Source: Fidelibacterota bacterium (lineage in GTDB: Bacteria > Fidelibacterota > UBA8477 > JABMPR01). Taken from it: DNA of 64,000 nucleotides. Shown one piece after another: positions 1 through 8,891 of the stretch. Numbering within the stretch: position 1 is the first letter of the stretch; each line of letters begins with the position of its first letter. The stretch spans positions 1 to 64,000 of the forward strand of contig JADHVL010000015.1 of NCBI GenBank assembly GCA_016784025.1. The letters run 5' to 3'. The translations under genes were made by a program, and so were the position numbers. Below the pieces are notes generated by a model that was given only the letters and a program-made list of their open reading frames with translations, had not been told where the DNA came from and did no database searches.

Positions 1-117
1 CTGGTTGAAGTAAGCTTCAGCCAATAAGGGAGTTAGATTAAAGTCTTCAGCCATGCGATTAATAATGGCATTCTTAACAGACTTTGATTTAAGTCTTTTC
101 TCAAGTTGTTGGTCCAT
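1..117 (-). CDS. Partial hypothetical protein (N-terminal 39 residues)
   Basis: Open frame running off the left edge of the window; it starts with ATG at 117-115 on the minus strand and is preceded by a strong ribosome-binding site (GGAGG, 5 nt before the ATG). The visible residues begin MDQQLEKRLKSKSVKNAI and continue with an amphipathic, charged, probably helical segment ending LTPLLAEAYFNQ. The pattern of a basic helix followed by LTPLLAEA recalls the start of DUF1670-type proteins, but the fragment is too short to assign. No function is claimed. Confidence 0.6.
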   Translation of the reverse strand, partial: MDQQLEKRLKSKSVKNAIINRMAEDFNLTPLLAEAYFNQ

Positions 118-212
118 GATACCTCCGGGGTTCTGGCAGCTAAATTACTGCCATTTTCCTTTGGTGTCATATGATACTAACTAAAAGTAAGTCCTACGTA
201 CACTGTTAAATC

Positions 213-247
213 AAAGCCCCTGACCTCAAAAATCGGGGGCTTTTTTT
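213..247. terminator. Hairpin with T-run, possibly bidirectional terminator
   Basis: An 8-bp stem (AAAGCCCC at 213-220 pairing with GGGGCTTT at 236-243) encloses a 15-nt loop and is followed on the plus strand by a run of T. No plus-strand gene ends here; the minus-strand gene ending at 246 runs straight into the hairpin, with a weaker TTTGATTT tract on that side. It most likely ends that gene's transcript. Confidence 0.55.
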
Positions 248-497
248 ATGTTGTTTTTGTATTTCTAGTCCGATTGATCGTCAATTGATATAGGGAAAAA
301 GAGCCCCAGACAAATTCCAGGATGATGAAGGGTGTATTACCAAGCACAATGGCATAGTAAGTCAATATATATGCACCTAGTAAATTGAAAACGTGGTATG
401 CTACTGAATCATTTGCAAAATAATTAATTTGATTTAGCAGGAAGGCAGCGAGCAATAAAATCATTCCTGAAAAACCAAACAGATCCAATAAACTCAT
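246..497 (-). CDS. Small membrane protein, CBU_0592-like family
   Basis: 83-residue protein almost entirely made of hydrophobic segments: FGFSGMILLLAAFLL, then AYHVFNLLGAYILTYYAIVL, then FIILEFVWGSFSLYQL. Three membrane helices with a loop carrying NLLGA and an FIILEFVWG segment match the pattern of the small CBU_0592-type inner-membrane proteins of unknown role. I chose the ATG at 497 because AGAAGG lies about 8 nt upstream; an in-frame ATG 33 nt further upstream (530) would add an unlikely polar extension. It stands alone between a divergent gene and a terminator hairpin. Function unknown. Confidence 0.6.
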   Translation of the reverse strand: MSLLDLFGFSGMILLLAAFLLNQINYFANDSVAYHVFNLLGAYILTYYAIVLGNTPFIILEFVWGSFSLYQLTINRTRNTKTT

Positions 498-658
498 AGC
501 AATTACCCTTCTAGATTCTTGATCCCACATGCAAAAACGACTCGACCCAATATGGATGTGTACTCATATATCCCAACTTCTTTATAACAGGTAGTTTAGT
601 CTTGAGGCGGTGAATTGATTCTGTATATTATACTTTTACAAGGGGGCTGGAGGGAATC

Positions 659-1030
659 ATGGTCAAGACCTCGTTTGATCAGCACACTGGTATACTCCAT
701 TCAACATTTGATGGCAATGTCACTATAGTTGAAATAGTGGATTATATCAGAGCCACCAAGAACAACTCAGAATATCCTCGCAAGCTAAAGATCTTAACGG
801 ATTCAGAACATGCAGAGATGAATTTCTCCCCGACTGATTTGAATTTGATTGTGGAAGAGAATTACAAGTCACTTGAGCGATATACTTTCATCCATGATGC
901 CATTGTAGTGGAAAGTCCCAGGGTAACAGCTATCACCATGTTGTATCAGGAGCTGGCGAAAACAAATAAGTATCGATTTGAAGTATTTTCATCCCGTGAA
1001 ACTGCCTTACAGTGGCTAGTAGAACAATAG
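659..1030 (+). CDS. STAS/SpoIIAA-like domain protein
   Basis: 123-residue soluble protein with no signal peptide. It shows the alternating strand/helix pattern of SpoIIAA-like (STAS) proteins: an initial strand pair (TGILHSTFDGNVT), a helix (IVEIVDYIRATKN), a strand with KLKILTDSEHAEM, and a C-terminal helix ending RETALQWLVEQ, which is characteristic of the single-domain SpoIIAA-like family common in FCB bacteria. AGGG precedes the ATG closely. It lies just upstream of a large sensor kinase but 250 nt away, so shared transcription is uncertain. The molecular role of this family is not known; a link to signalling or lipid binding is inference only. Confidence 0.55.
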   Translation: MVKTSFDQHTGILHSTFDGNVTIVEIVDYIRATKNNSEYPRKLKILTDSEHAEMNFSPTDLNLIVEENYKSLERYTFIHDAIVVESPRVTAITMLYQELAKTNKYRFEVFSSRETALQWLVEQ

Positions 1031-1282
1031 TGAGTGATAGCAATTATTCTATCCTCCTGAAGGAGTATTTTTAATCATGAATAAAAACTATAAATGCAAG
1101 CTGTTTAAACATATATTCTAGCCATAATGTACAATTATAATGTGGTTAGCTGTTTGGGGGCAGATCGGAGAAAAGATTTCTTCCAACTTCTCATCGTCTG
1201 GCAGAATCACATTTGCTCTGACCAACTTTCAAATCAAAAAATTCCTCTTACTAAATCACCAGTGAGGGAATAAAGACATTAT

Positions 1283-3931
1283 ATGAAATCGGATTCAGAG
1301 AAAAATTTATTTCACGCTCAGGAATTCTCAATTCACAAGGCAGTACTTGACCAATCTGCCGAAGGCTTCTCCCTCTTGGATTCAGCTGGTCGATATGTCG
1401 GTGTGAATCAAGCATTCTGCGAGTTGACGGGCTATTCTGAGTCTGAACTACTTTCAATGAAAATAGTTGATTTAGTCCCCTCTGGTACTCCACTCAAATT
1501 GTTTCCAAAGCTGCTTGAAGGACACAATGGAGAACAGCGAATCCAAATTCTAAAAAAGAGCGGTGATCTTTTACAAGCCCATGTAAAGGGCAGCTCCATT
1601 ACCTATAAGGATCAGAAATATTTTATGGGAATTGTGAGTGATATTAGCTCTCAATTTGAAGCTGAAGATAATTTCAAGCATAGTGAAGAGAAATATCGGC
1701 TTCTTTTTGAGTCAGCTCCCGATCCTATTGTGATCCATAATGGTAAGAAAATTCTTGATCTAAATCTGGCTGCTCTAAAAGCACTTTCCTTCACCAATAA
1801 AAAGCAATTAATCGGGCAGGATCCCTTTGCTTTCCTCCATCCTGATGACAGAAAACTCGCCAGGCAGCGATTAAAGCAGCTTCTGAAGGATGGCAAAAAA
1901 GCAAAACCTGCTGAATTCCGTATGGTTTTGAAATCTCAAGAAGTGCGTACCGTCGTTGCCACACCCATACCCATCGAATTCGATGGGCAACAAGCGATTA
2001 TGGTTAATTACCATGACATCACAGATCGAAAAGCGACGAATGAGGCATTGCTCAGCTCCAGGCAATTTACTGAGAATCTCATGGAGACAGCCAATACCAT
2101 GGTCGTTGCTTTTGATTCCGAGGCGAGAGTAACAACGTTTAACAAATTTGCTGAAGAATTAACTGGTTACAAAAAAGCCGAGGTGATTGGTAAAAACTGG
2201 TTCGACCTTTTTATCCCTCCTCGTGATAGGACAGCCATTCCGAAACTCTTTTCTGAAGTTCTTCAACAAATGCCAGAATCATCTCAGAATGAGAATCACA
2301 TTCGTCTTAAAGGGGGAGGAGAGCGTTTAATCCGCTGGAGCAATAATGTGATGCTTTCCGGGTCAGGTGAGCCTCAGGGGGTATTGAGTATCGGTATGGA
2401 CATCACCGAGAGGAAAGAGGCAGAAGAAGCTCTAAAATTGAGCGAAGAACACTATCGCAGCGTTGTTCAGGATCAAACTGAATATATCATGCGATACCTT
2501 CCTGACGGGTCAATCACCTTTGTAAATGATAGTTTTTGTCGTGCTTTTAACACCAACCTCGAACAAGCAATTGGTAAAAATATTACCCATAAGAATCTTG
2601 ATTCGGAGGTTGAGAGAATTACCAGGAAAATTGAGGCACTTAGCCTGGAAAATCCCATTATCACTGATGAGCACATTTCAATAACTCCGTCAGGGGAAAA
2701 GGTATGGCATCTATGGGTTGACCGGGGCATTTTTGATGAAAACGGCATCCTCAAGGAAATACAGGCGGTAGGTCGGGATATTACTTCTCGGAAGCAAATG
2801 GAGGAATCTCTCCATGCGAGCTCAACTCAACTTCAAGAAGCACAAAGACTGGCTAAAATGGGACCATATTCCCTGGATATAACAACCAGCATGTGGCTCA
2901 GTTCACCGGTTTTGTCGGACATATTTGGAATTGACGATAACTATATCTGCGATATTGAGGGATGGTTGAATCTGATTCACCCCGAAGATTTGGACAAAAC
3001 GCGTGATTACTTCCAAATGTGCGTGCACGAAAAACGCTCCCATTTTGATACAGAGTATCGCATTGTGCGGAATAGCGATAAATCAGAGTGTTGGGTTCAC
3101 GGTATCGGGGAGTTTGTTTTTAACACTGAAGGTAATCCCATTAAAATGATTGGCATGATTCAAGATATTACAGAACGAAAATTAGCTGATGACGAACGTG
3201 AAAAGGCACTTATGGATGCACGTACTGCAAATGAGGTAAAGGATCAATTTATTGCCAATATTTCCCATGAAATTCGCACCCCCTTGAATAGCATTCTTGG
3301 GTTCTCTGACATCTTAAACATGAGGTACAGTGAGTCTCTACAAAAGAGAGACGAGAATATCTTTGATTATATAAATAGCGCCAGTAAGAGACTTATGCGC
3401 ACGGTGGATTCCATATTAAACATCTCTCAACTTGAAGCTGGTACGATAAAAGTTTATCCCAAAACCATTGATTTAGTTCCCCTAGCTATTCTTGTTATCG
3501 ATGAGCTGCGTCCAATTGCCGAAGAAAAGGGCTTAAGAATTCACCTAAGCACTGCATTTAAAGAAGCAAAAGTTTTTGCAGATGAATATTGTATCCATCA
3601 AGCCCTCATCAATCTGACTGAAAATGCAATCAAGTTTACACCTGAAGGAAGCATTGACATTGATATCACTCAAAGACAGAATCAAATCGCACTTTCAGTG
3701 ACTGATTCTGGTATTGGTATCTCAGAAGACTATCAGGAACGCATATTTGAACCCTATACCCAGGAGAGTGAAGGCTTTACAAAAATTTTCCAGGGAGTAG
3801 GTCTGGGAATGGCTTTGACAAAACGTTTTGCTGATCTGAACCATGTCGAAATAAAACTAAAAAGTGAGGGTGGTGTTGGGACCACATTTACTCTGATTTT
3901 CCCACCACAGGAAGGGACACCTCATGTCTAA
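1283..3931 (+). CDS. Multi-PAS sensor histidine kinase
   Basis: 882 residues, no transmembrane segment, hence probably a cytoplasmic sensor. Five consecutive PAS/PAC modules occupy roughly residues 18-125, 130-250, 256-378, 382-502 and 510-628; the repeated PAC endings (GIVSDISSQ, NYHDITDRK, GMDITERKE, GRDITSRKQ, GMIQDITERK) mark them. A HisKA domain follows (about 645-715) with phospho-acceptor H662 in ISHEIRTPLN, then a HATPase domain (about 760-875) with N-box NLTENAIKFT, G1 DSGIGIS and G2 GVGLGM. The stop codon overlaps the next gene, a receiver-only regulator, so the two should form a two-component pair. The input signal is unknown; multiple PAS domains could bind haem, flavin or small ligands. 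Confidence 0.92.
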   Translation: MKSDSEKNLFHAQEFSIHKAVLDQSAEGFSLLDSAGRYVGVNQAFCELTGYSESELLSMKIVDLVPSGTPLKLFPKLLEGHNGEQRIQILKKSGDLLQAHVKGSSITYKDQKYFMGIVSDISSQFEAEDNFKHSEEKYRLLFESAPDPIVIHNGKKILDLNLAALKALSFTNKKQLIGQDPFAFLHPDDRKLARQRLKQLLKDGKKAKPAEFRMVLKSQEVRTVVATPIPIEFDGQQAIMVNYHDITDRKATNEALLSSRQFTENLMETANTMVVAFDSEARVTTFNKFAEELTGYKKAEVIGKNWFDLFIPPRDRTAIPKLFSEVLQQMPESSQNENHIRLKGGGERLIRWSNNVMLSGSGEPQGVLSIGMDITERKEAEEALKLSEEHYRSVVQDQTEYIMRYLPDGSITFVNDSFCRAFNTNLEQAIGKNITHKNLDSEVERITRKIEALSLENPIITDEHISITPSGEKVWHLWVDRGIFDENGILKEIQAVGRDITSRKQMEESLHASSTQLQEAQRLAKMGPYSLDITTSMWLSSPVLSDIFGIDDNYICDIEGWLNLIHPEDLDKTRDYFQMCVHEKRSHFDTEYRIVRNSDKSECWVHGIGEFVFNTEGNPIKMIGMIQDITERKLADDEREKALMDARTANEVKDQFIANISHEIRTPLNSILGFSDILNMRYSESLQKRDENIFDYINSASKRLMRTVDSILNISQLEAGTIKVYPKTIDLVPLAILVIDELRPIAEEKGLRIHLSTAFKEAKVFADEYCIHQALINLTENAIKFTPEGSIDIDITQRQNQIALSVTDSGIGISEDYQERIFEPYTQESEGFTKIFQGVGLGMALTKRFADLNHVEIKLKSEGGVGTTFTLIFPPQEGTPHV

Positions 3932-4295
3932 AAAAAGCAAAAAAATTCTAATCGTTGAGGATGATATCTCGTCCCAGCAATACTATTCATTCATATTTGC
4001 TGATAAGTATGAAATAAGAATGGTGTCCACCATAACCGAGGCAAAAAAGGCTCTTGAGGAAGAAAGCTTTGGGATTGCACTCATAGACTTCTCTTTGCCT
4101 GGTGGTGAAAATGGTCTGGATCTCATAAGATTTCTGCAACAGGAGTACCCTGAAGGTAATCCTGTTGCTATAGCCCTGACTGCGCATGTCTTTCCACAAA
4201 ATCAAGTAGAGGCGCTGGAAGCGGGGGCAGCGGAGTTTCTTACCAAACCTATCATGAGTCGGGTTTTACTTGATATAATTGCCAAGTATATATAG
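3924..4295 (+). CDS. Single-domain response regulator
   Basis: 123-residue CheY-like receiver with no output domain. The acidic pocket E12-D13-D14, phospho-acceptor D55 in ALIDFSLPGG, switch residue T86 in IALTAH and conserved K108 in FLTKP are all present, so it should be phosphorylatable. The ATG overlaps the end of the preceding histidine kinase by 8 nt, indicating translational coupling and a cognate relationship. With no DNA-binding or enzymatic domain it must act through protein contacts or as part of a phosphorelay. Confidence 0.9.
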   Translation: MSKKSKKILIVEDDISSQQYYSFIFADKYEIRMVSTITEAKKALEEESFGIALIDFSLPGGENGLDLIRFLQQEYPEGNPVAIALTAHVFPQNQVEALEAGAAEFLTKPIMSRVLLDIIAKYI

Positions 4296-4562
4296 GATTA
4301 TTCAACATAAACACTTGACTGGTTGATAAAATAATCATCAAGTATGCAGTCCTTAAGAACAACAAAACTTCATAAATATTGTCATTTAGCCGGCTAATTC
4401 CTTTCGAGATATCCTAAAAAGAGAGTAATAAAAACGATACAGGACCAAATCAATCGTCTCATATTAGTTACACTGATATAAACCCGATTTATCAAAAAAT
4501 AATTGTAAATAGAGTAATAACAGATAGATAAGAAAATGGCATGTCATTTGAAGCTAAGTTGT

Positions 4563-4598
4563 CACAAGCTTCGAACCGATAGTGGTTCAAATTGTGTG
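4563..4598 (+). promoter_or_regulatory. Imperfect inverted repeat upstream of a sensor kinase
   Basis: The 345-nt stretch between 4296 and 4640 has no gene. It is AT-rich and contains a two-part inverted repeat: outer arms CACAA / TTGTG and inner arms GAACC / GGTTC around a 6-nt centre. It ends about 40 nt before the ATG at 4641, so it could be an operator or a hairpin in the leader RNA. The TTC-like arm resembles part of a tRNA T-arm but no tRNA fold surrounds it. Confidence 0.35.
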
Positions 4599-4640
4599 AA
4601 GAAAGATCATTGATCGATATCCACGATGAAGGAAAATTAA

Positions 4641-6095
4641 ATGGCAGAGCTAAAAAGGCATTTTACTGATACCCTTGAGTTTCTTCCTGGTGCTTTGATC
4701 GAGATTGATTTTTCAAATCAGCTGGTCACCTATATGAATCGTATGGCATTTTTTCTTTTTGGATATAGGCCTACAAAAGAACCATTGGCCATACCGATAA
4801 AAGATATTTTTCTCAATGAGGTCGAATATCAGCGAGCCAAAAAATTAACTGAATCTTTTGCTCTTGATAGCTATGAAAAAAAAATTCCCTATACACGTTA
4901 TGAAAAACAAGAACTTCACGATTTCTGGTTTAAAAAGATAGACGGTGAACCTTTTTGTGGTGGTAGTCAAGGCTCATTTATTTTGGATGATGCTCAGCTT
5001 CCTGTTGGCGTTCGCCTTTACATTCGTGATCTCACCGATCAGCGAGAAACTGAGAATGCACTTCAAGAGAGCGAAGAAAAATATCGAACATTGGTTGAGT
5101 TCTCAACGGATCTGATTTTTCTAGTGGATGAAGAGGGTCTTGTCCTCTCAGTGAATAAAGCTGCTGCAAAATCTGTGGGTGGGGCACCTGAGCAAATCCA
5201 GGGCAAACAGCTCTCCCAATTATTCCCCCCTCATATTGTTGATAATTATCAAGAGAGCTTAAAAGCAATATTTCAAAGTGGAAAGGGCTCTAGCTATGAG
5301 TCCAGCTTCAAATTGGGGGAACGGACGGTCTGGATTGATACATCGCTAAATCCTGTCAAAGGTAGCTCAGGTGAAGTGTCAGCTGTCCTGGGAGTGAGTA
5401 GAGATATTACAGAGCGAAAACTCGCCGAAATCAAGATAGAGGAATCCGATAGTTTACGCGAGCTGCTGCTTGATGTGGTGACCCATGATCTAAAAACTCC
5501 AGCCGGTGTTATCTATGGTCTGGCAGACATGGCTCGTGAGTACTTACCAGATGATGAAATTGTGGAAAGTATCTTTTTGAGTAGCCAGCGTTTGCTGGGA
5601 GTCCTGGAGAACACATCCCTATTAAGTCAGGCGGTATTCGGAGAACAAATTCCCAAATCTGTTTTGGTGCTAAATGAACTTATGTTGGAGATTGGGCATG
5701 AGTTTACCTCGCAACTTGAAAGTACAGAAATGTCTCTTGAAATACAGATACCCCCAGAAATAAAAATCACTGCAAATCCTTTAATTGCCGAGGTTTTTAA
5801 GAACTATATCAGCAATGCTATTAAGTATGCTCACGATGGTAAGAGAATTATTATTGAAGCTATTGAGGGAAAGGATTCGGTCTTGATCGGCATTAAAGAT
5901 TTTGGGCGCACAATTCCGGCCGAGAACCGTAGCCTCATTTTTGAACGTGGCTCTCAACTTTCACATGCAAAAAAAAGTGGTCGAGGTCTTGGTCTCGCCA
6001 TTGTGAAGCGTATTGCCAAGGCTCATAATGGCGATGTAGGAGTTGAACCGAATCAGCCCTCTGGAAACATCTTCTATATACGATTACCCCAGTAA
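4641..6095 (+). CDS. PAS-domain sensor histidine kinase
   Basis: 484 residues, cytoplasmic. An N-terminal PAS-like region (about 5-135, ending LYIRDLTDQRE) is followed by a canonical PAS/PAC (about 142-262, ending GVSRDITERK). The HisKA region carries H282 in VVTHDLKTPAG, the variant of the H-box with an aspartate instead of glutamate after His. The HATPase domain has N-box NYISNAIKYA, G1 KDFGRTIP (first glycine box degenerate) and G2 SGRGLGLAIVKR. AGGAAAA lies 6 nt upstream of the ATG. No regulator gene is adjacent; it is separated from the upstream kinase/regulator pair by 345 nt containing an inverted repeat. The partner could be one of the two receiver proteins in this window. Confidence 0.88.
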   Translation: MAELKRHFTDTLEFLPGALIEIDFSNQLVTYMNRMAFFLFGYRPTKEPLAIPIKDIFLNEVEYQRAKKLTESFALDSYEKKIPYTRYEKQELHDFWFKKIDGEPFCGGSQGSFILDDAQLPVGVRLYIRDLTDQRETENALQESEEKYRTLVEFSTDLIFLVDEEGLVLSVNKAAAKSVGGAPEQIQGKQLSQLFPPHIVDNYQESLKAIFQSGKGSSYESSFKLGERTVWIDTSLNPVKGSSGEVSAVLGVSRDITERKLAEIKIEESDSLRELLLDVVTHDLKTPAGVIYGLADMAREYLPDDEIVESIFLSSQRLLGVLENTSLLSQAVFGEQIPKSVLVLNELMLEIGHEFTSQLESTEMSLEIQIPPEIKITANPLIAEVFKNYISNAIKYAHDGKRIIIEAIEGKDSVLIGIKDFGRTIPAENRSLIFERGSQLSHAKKSGRGLGLAIVKRIAKAHNGDVGVEPNQPSGNIFYIRLPQ

Positions 6096-6105
6096 AATAT
6101 TACCG

Positions 6106-6129
6106 GATGAGGAGCAGTTGCTGCTCATC
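6106..6129. terminator. Hairpin between convergent genes
   Basis: GAGCAG TTG CTGCTC forms a 6-bp stem with a 3-nt loop, extended after one mismatch by GAT/ATC. It lies between the ends of two convergent genes. There is no U-tract, so termination activity is uncertain. Confidence 0.35.
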
Positions 6130-6181
6130 ACAGAAGACCCCTGCAACAATTCCACATATGTACATCCCAGCATGTAAATCC

Positions 6182-8278
6182 CTATGCCAACTGACTCTTT
6201 AAAGGTAAGCGCAATATCCTTTTCCCAGTCAGGGCTGCGATAGCATTTATAAGTGCAGGCGGTGTAGGTGGCACTGGGGGCTCGCCGACACCGGTGGGCG
6301 GTTCCGTGCTTTCTACAATATGGATATTGATCTCAGGCATTTTATCCATCTTGAGCAAGCGATAGTTGTGGAAGTTTGTCTGTTTCACTTCACCCCTATC
6401 TATGGTTATTTCACCATACAGTGCAGCGGTTAAACCCATGACTACTCCACCTTCAACCTGAGCTCTGACACCGTCAGGATTAATTACTGTCCCACAATCA
6501 ATGGCCGCGGTGACCCGCTCCACATTGATTCCTTTTTTAGCTTCAGATATTTCAATGACGATAGCGACATAGCTATTGAAGGAATAATGAACTGCCAGAC
6601 CCCGAGCCCGGGTATCCTTGAGGGGCTTACCCCACTTGGAATGCTTCTCCACCAGGTTAAGTACACCAAGATGTCTAGGTCGATTTTTGAGCAATTCGCG
6701 ACGAAAAACCAGAGGATCACGCCCGGTCTTGCGTGCTACTTCATCTATCATGCTTTCATGGACAAAGGCATTCTGTGTATGAGCAACCGATCGCCAGGCT
6801 CCAATGGGAATGGGTTGCGCTGTCATGACGCAGGAAACTTTTTGATTGGCAATGTCATAAGCTAATTCATCAGCACCACCGGTTATGATAGGTGCCCAAC
6901 CATCTTGAGGTCCAGATAGTTTGTGAATCCAGCTTATTGGCTTTTTGTTACGATCAAGTCCCACTTTCACCTGATGTACTGAGCTGGGGCGATAAAAGCC
7001 ATTTTTCAGGTCTTCGGTACGGGTTCGAATGACTTTGACAGGCAACTTTGTGAGCTGAGCTACTTCAACAGCATCCCGTACATAATCACTCTGCAATTTT
7101 CTACCAAAAGCGCCACCCATACGGAGCGTATGGACCTTGATATTTTCATCGTCAAACTGAGTCACACTTTTTGCAGCCCACCAGGCCGCACCTGGACTTT
7201 GGGTAGGTACCCAAATTTCACATATCCCATTGTGGATATGGGCCGTACAATTGTTTGGCTCCTGGGGAGCATGATCCAGATATGGAACTTCGAAGGTTAA
7301 ATCAATTTGTCGTGAAGCTGTTTCGAGGGCTTTGTCTGCGTCACCATCGGAGCGAATAATGGTTCCCTCTTGCTCAAGGGCTACATGTAAGTCCTCCGAT
7401 ATTTTTTTACTGTTTATTTTAGCATGCGAACCATCATTCCACTTCACTACTAGTTTTTTTCTTCCCTGAAGGGCTGCCCAGGAATTTTCAGCCAAAACTG
7501 CCACACCAGCTGAGATGGGTGCTATCTTCGTCACCCCAGGTACCTTTAAAGCCTCGGTGGCATCAAAAGTGTCTATGCTACCCCCGTATTTTGGAATTCG
7601 TGCCACAACTGCTGTAAGCATTTCAGGGAGTTCAAAATCGTAACCAAATTTGATGCTCCCATCCACTTTTCCACCACCATCCAGACTCTTATGATCTTTG
7701 CCAATGATACGGAATGCTTTGGGGTCTTTCAGGGTCACATTTTTCGGGACTGGTAGTGTATTTGCCAGCGCAACCAGCGATCCATAGTTCAGCTTGCGAT
7801 CTTTGCTAAGGTGGTGGACATAACCAGATTCAGCATGGCATTCTGAGACAGGGACATTCAGTGTGATGGCAGCAGCCTGGATAAGCATGGCTTTGGCCGT
7901 GGCACCAGCTTCTCTCAATCGATCATATTGGGTCCGCACACTGGCACTTCCGCCAGTGGTCTGTGACCCATAAACTTGATTCAAATCTCCCTGGAGTACT
8001 TTAATTTTGCTCCAGTCTGCTTCCAATTCTTCAGCCACAATCTGGGGTAGGGCGGTATAGATTTTCTGACCCATTTCGCTACGGGGCATGATGACAGTCA
8101 CCGTATTATTGGCATGAATTTCCAAATAGGCGTTGGGTACAAAGATGCCATCCTCACCTGACACTGAATCTTTCCCGCTCAACGGCCAGCAAAACCCAAG
8201 GACAAGAGCTGCAGTACTGCCTGTACTGAGTTTTAGAAATTGTCTGCGATCAAGGAGTTTGCTTTCACTTGAATTCAT
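6182..8278 (-). CDS. Molybdenum hydroxylase large subunit, IorB/aldehyde oxidase type
   Basis: 698-residue molybdopterin-binding subunit of the xanthine dehydrogenase superfamily, closest in layout to isoquinoline 1-oxidoreductase beta subunits. The N-terminus has a twin-arginine signal (LLDRRQFLKLSTG then a hydrophobic stretch), so it is exported folded to the periplasm. Conserved cofactor-site segments include RMGGAFGRK, QTTGGSAS, YLDHAPQEPN and, near the C-terminus, GVGEPPVPPTPPALINA with the catalytic glutamate. The ATG at 8278 is 1 nt past the stop of the iron-sulfur subunit and its GGAGG lies inside that gene; a longer frame to 8335 lacks support. There is no FAD subunit nearby, so electrons probably pass to a cytochrome. 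Substrate unknown (an aldehyde or N-heterocycle is likely from the family). Confidence 0.88.
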   Translation of the reverse strand: MNSSESKLLDRRQFLKLSTGSTAALVLGFCWPLSGKDSVSGEDGIFVPNAYLEIHANNTVTVIMPRSEMGQKIYTALPQIVAEELEADWSKIKVLQGDLNQVYGSQTTGGSASVRTQYDRLREAGATAKAMLIQAAAITLNVPVSECHAESGYVHHLSKDRKLNYGSLVALANTLPVPKNVTLKDPKAFRIIGKDHKSLDGGGKVDGSIKFGYDFELPEMLTAVVARIPKYGGSIDTFDATEALKVPGVTKIAPISAGVAVLAENSWAALQGRKKLVVKWNDGSHAKINSKKISEDLHVALEQEGTIIRSDGDADKALETASRQIDLTFEVPYLDHAPQEPNNCTAHIHNGICEIWVPTQSPGAAWWAAKSVTQFDDENIKVHTLRMGGAFGRKLQSDYVRDAVEVAQLTKLPVKVIRTRTEDLKNGFYRPSSVHQVKVGLDRNKKPISWIHKLSGPQDGWAPIITGGADELAYDIANQKVSCVMTAQPIPIGAWRSVAHTQNAFVHESMIDEVARKTGRDPLVFRRELLKNRPRHLGVLNLVEKHSKWGKPLKDTRARGLAVHYSFNSYVAIVIEISEAKKGINVERVTAAIDCGTVINPDGVRAQVEGGVVMGLTAALYGEITIDRGEVKQTNFHNYRLLKMDKMPEINIHIVESTEPPTGVGEPPVPPTPPALINAIAALTGKRILRLPLKSQLA

Positions 8279-8279
8279 C

Positions 8280-8738
8280 TTAAGCCTCCTCTGCTGCCGT
8301 GTGGATGGCTTTCTTGATGCGTTGGTAAGTCCCACAGCGACAGAGGACCCCTTTCATAGCAGCTTCGATATCAGAATCAGTGGGGTGGGTATTTTTATCT
8401 AACAAGGCAACAGCAGTCATGATCTGACCAGGTTGACAATAACCGCATTGGGCGACCTCATCTTCGATCCAGGCCTTCTGTACGGGATGAAGACCTCTTT
8501 CACCCAAACCTTCAATAGTTAGGACTGTTTTCCCTGCAACTTTGGAGATAGGGAGATTGCACGATTTGCGTGGTTTTCCATCCACATGTACGGTGCAACT
8601 GCCACATAGCCCCTGACCACAGCTGTACTTTGTCCCTGTGAGTTTCAGCGTGTCTCTCAAGACCCAGAGCAGGGGCGTCTCTGGAGCGGCATCAACAGTT
8701 TGCTTTTTTCCGTTCAGGGTAAAGGTGAACAGTGTCAT
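8280..8738 (-). CDS. (2Fe-2S) subunit of molybdenum hydroxylase, IorA type
   Basis: 152-residue small subunit with two [2Fe-2S] clusters. The N-terminal plant-ferredoxin-like cluster ligands lie in [14 protein letters not shown] plus a later cysteine in RKSCNLP; the second cluster ligands are in CGYCQPGQ and LCRCGTYQ. This is the standard layout of CoxS/IorA-type proteins. AGGGG precedes the ATG. It is the first gene of a two-gene operon with the molybdopterin subunit. It has no export signal, consistent with hitch-hiking through the Tat system in complex with its partner. Confidence 0.92.
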   Translation of the reverse strand: MTLFTFTLNGKKQTVDAAPETPLLWVLRDTLKLTGTKYSCGQGLCGSCTVHVDGKPRKSCNLPISKVAGKTVLTIEGLGERGLHPVQKAWIEDEVAQCGYCQPGQIMTAVALLDKNTHPTDSDIEAAMKGVLCRCGTYQRIKKAIHTAAEEA

Positions 8739-8891
8739 TGAGGGTCCCCTTATATGAGTCGTTTTGGAGCGTGGGCAAATCTAAGCGGAAATCCGGTGGG
8801 CAGGAATTAAAATTCCTGTTGAAACGTGGCGATTGAGAGAAACTCATGTTAGTTTAAGCAGAAGTCAATTCGATACAATTTTGAGGCTCCT

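Noticed and set aside
4563-4600. Possible tRNA (GGTTCAAATTG resembles a T-arm)
   Set aside because: No acceptor stem, D-arm or anticodon arm can be built around it; the pairing partners form a simple nested inverted repeat instead.
6587-6865. Plus-strand open frame opposite the molybdenum hydroxylase
   Set aside because: Composition follows the antisense of the real gene; no recognisable family.
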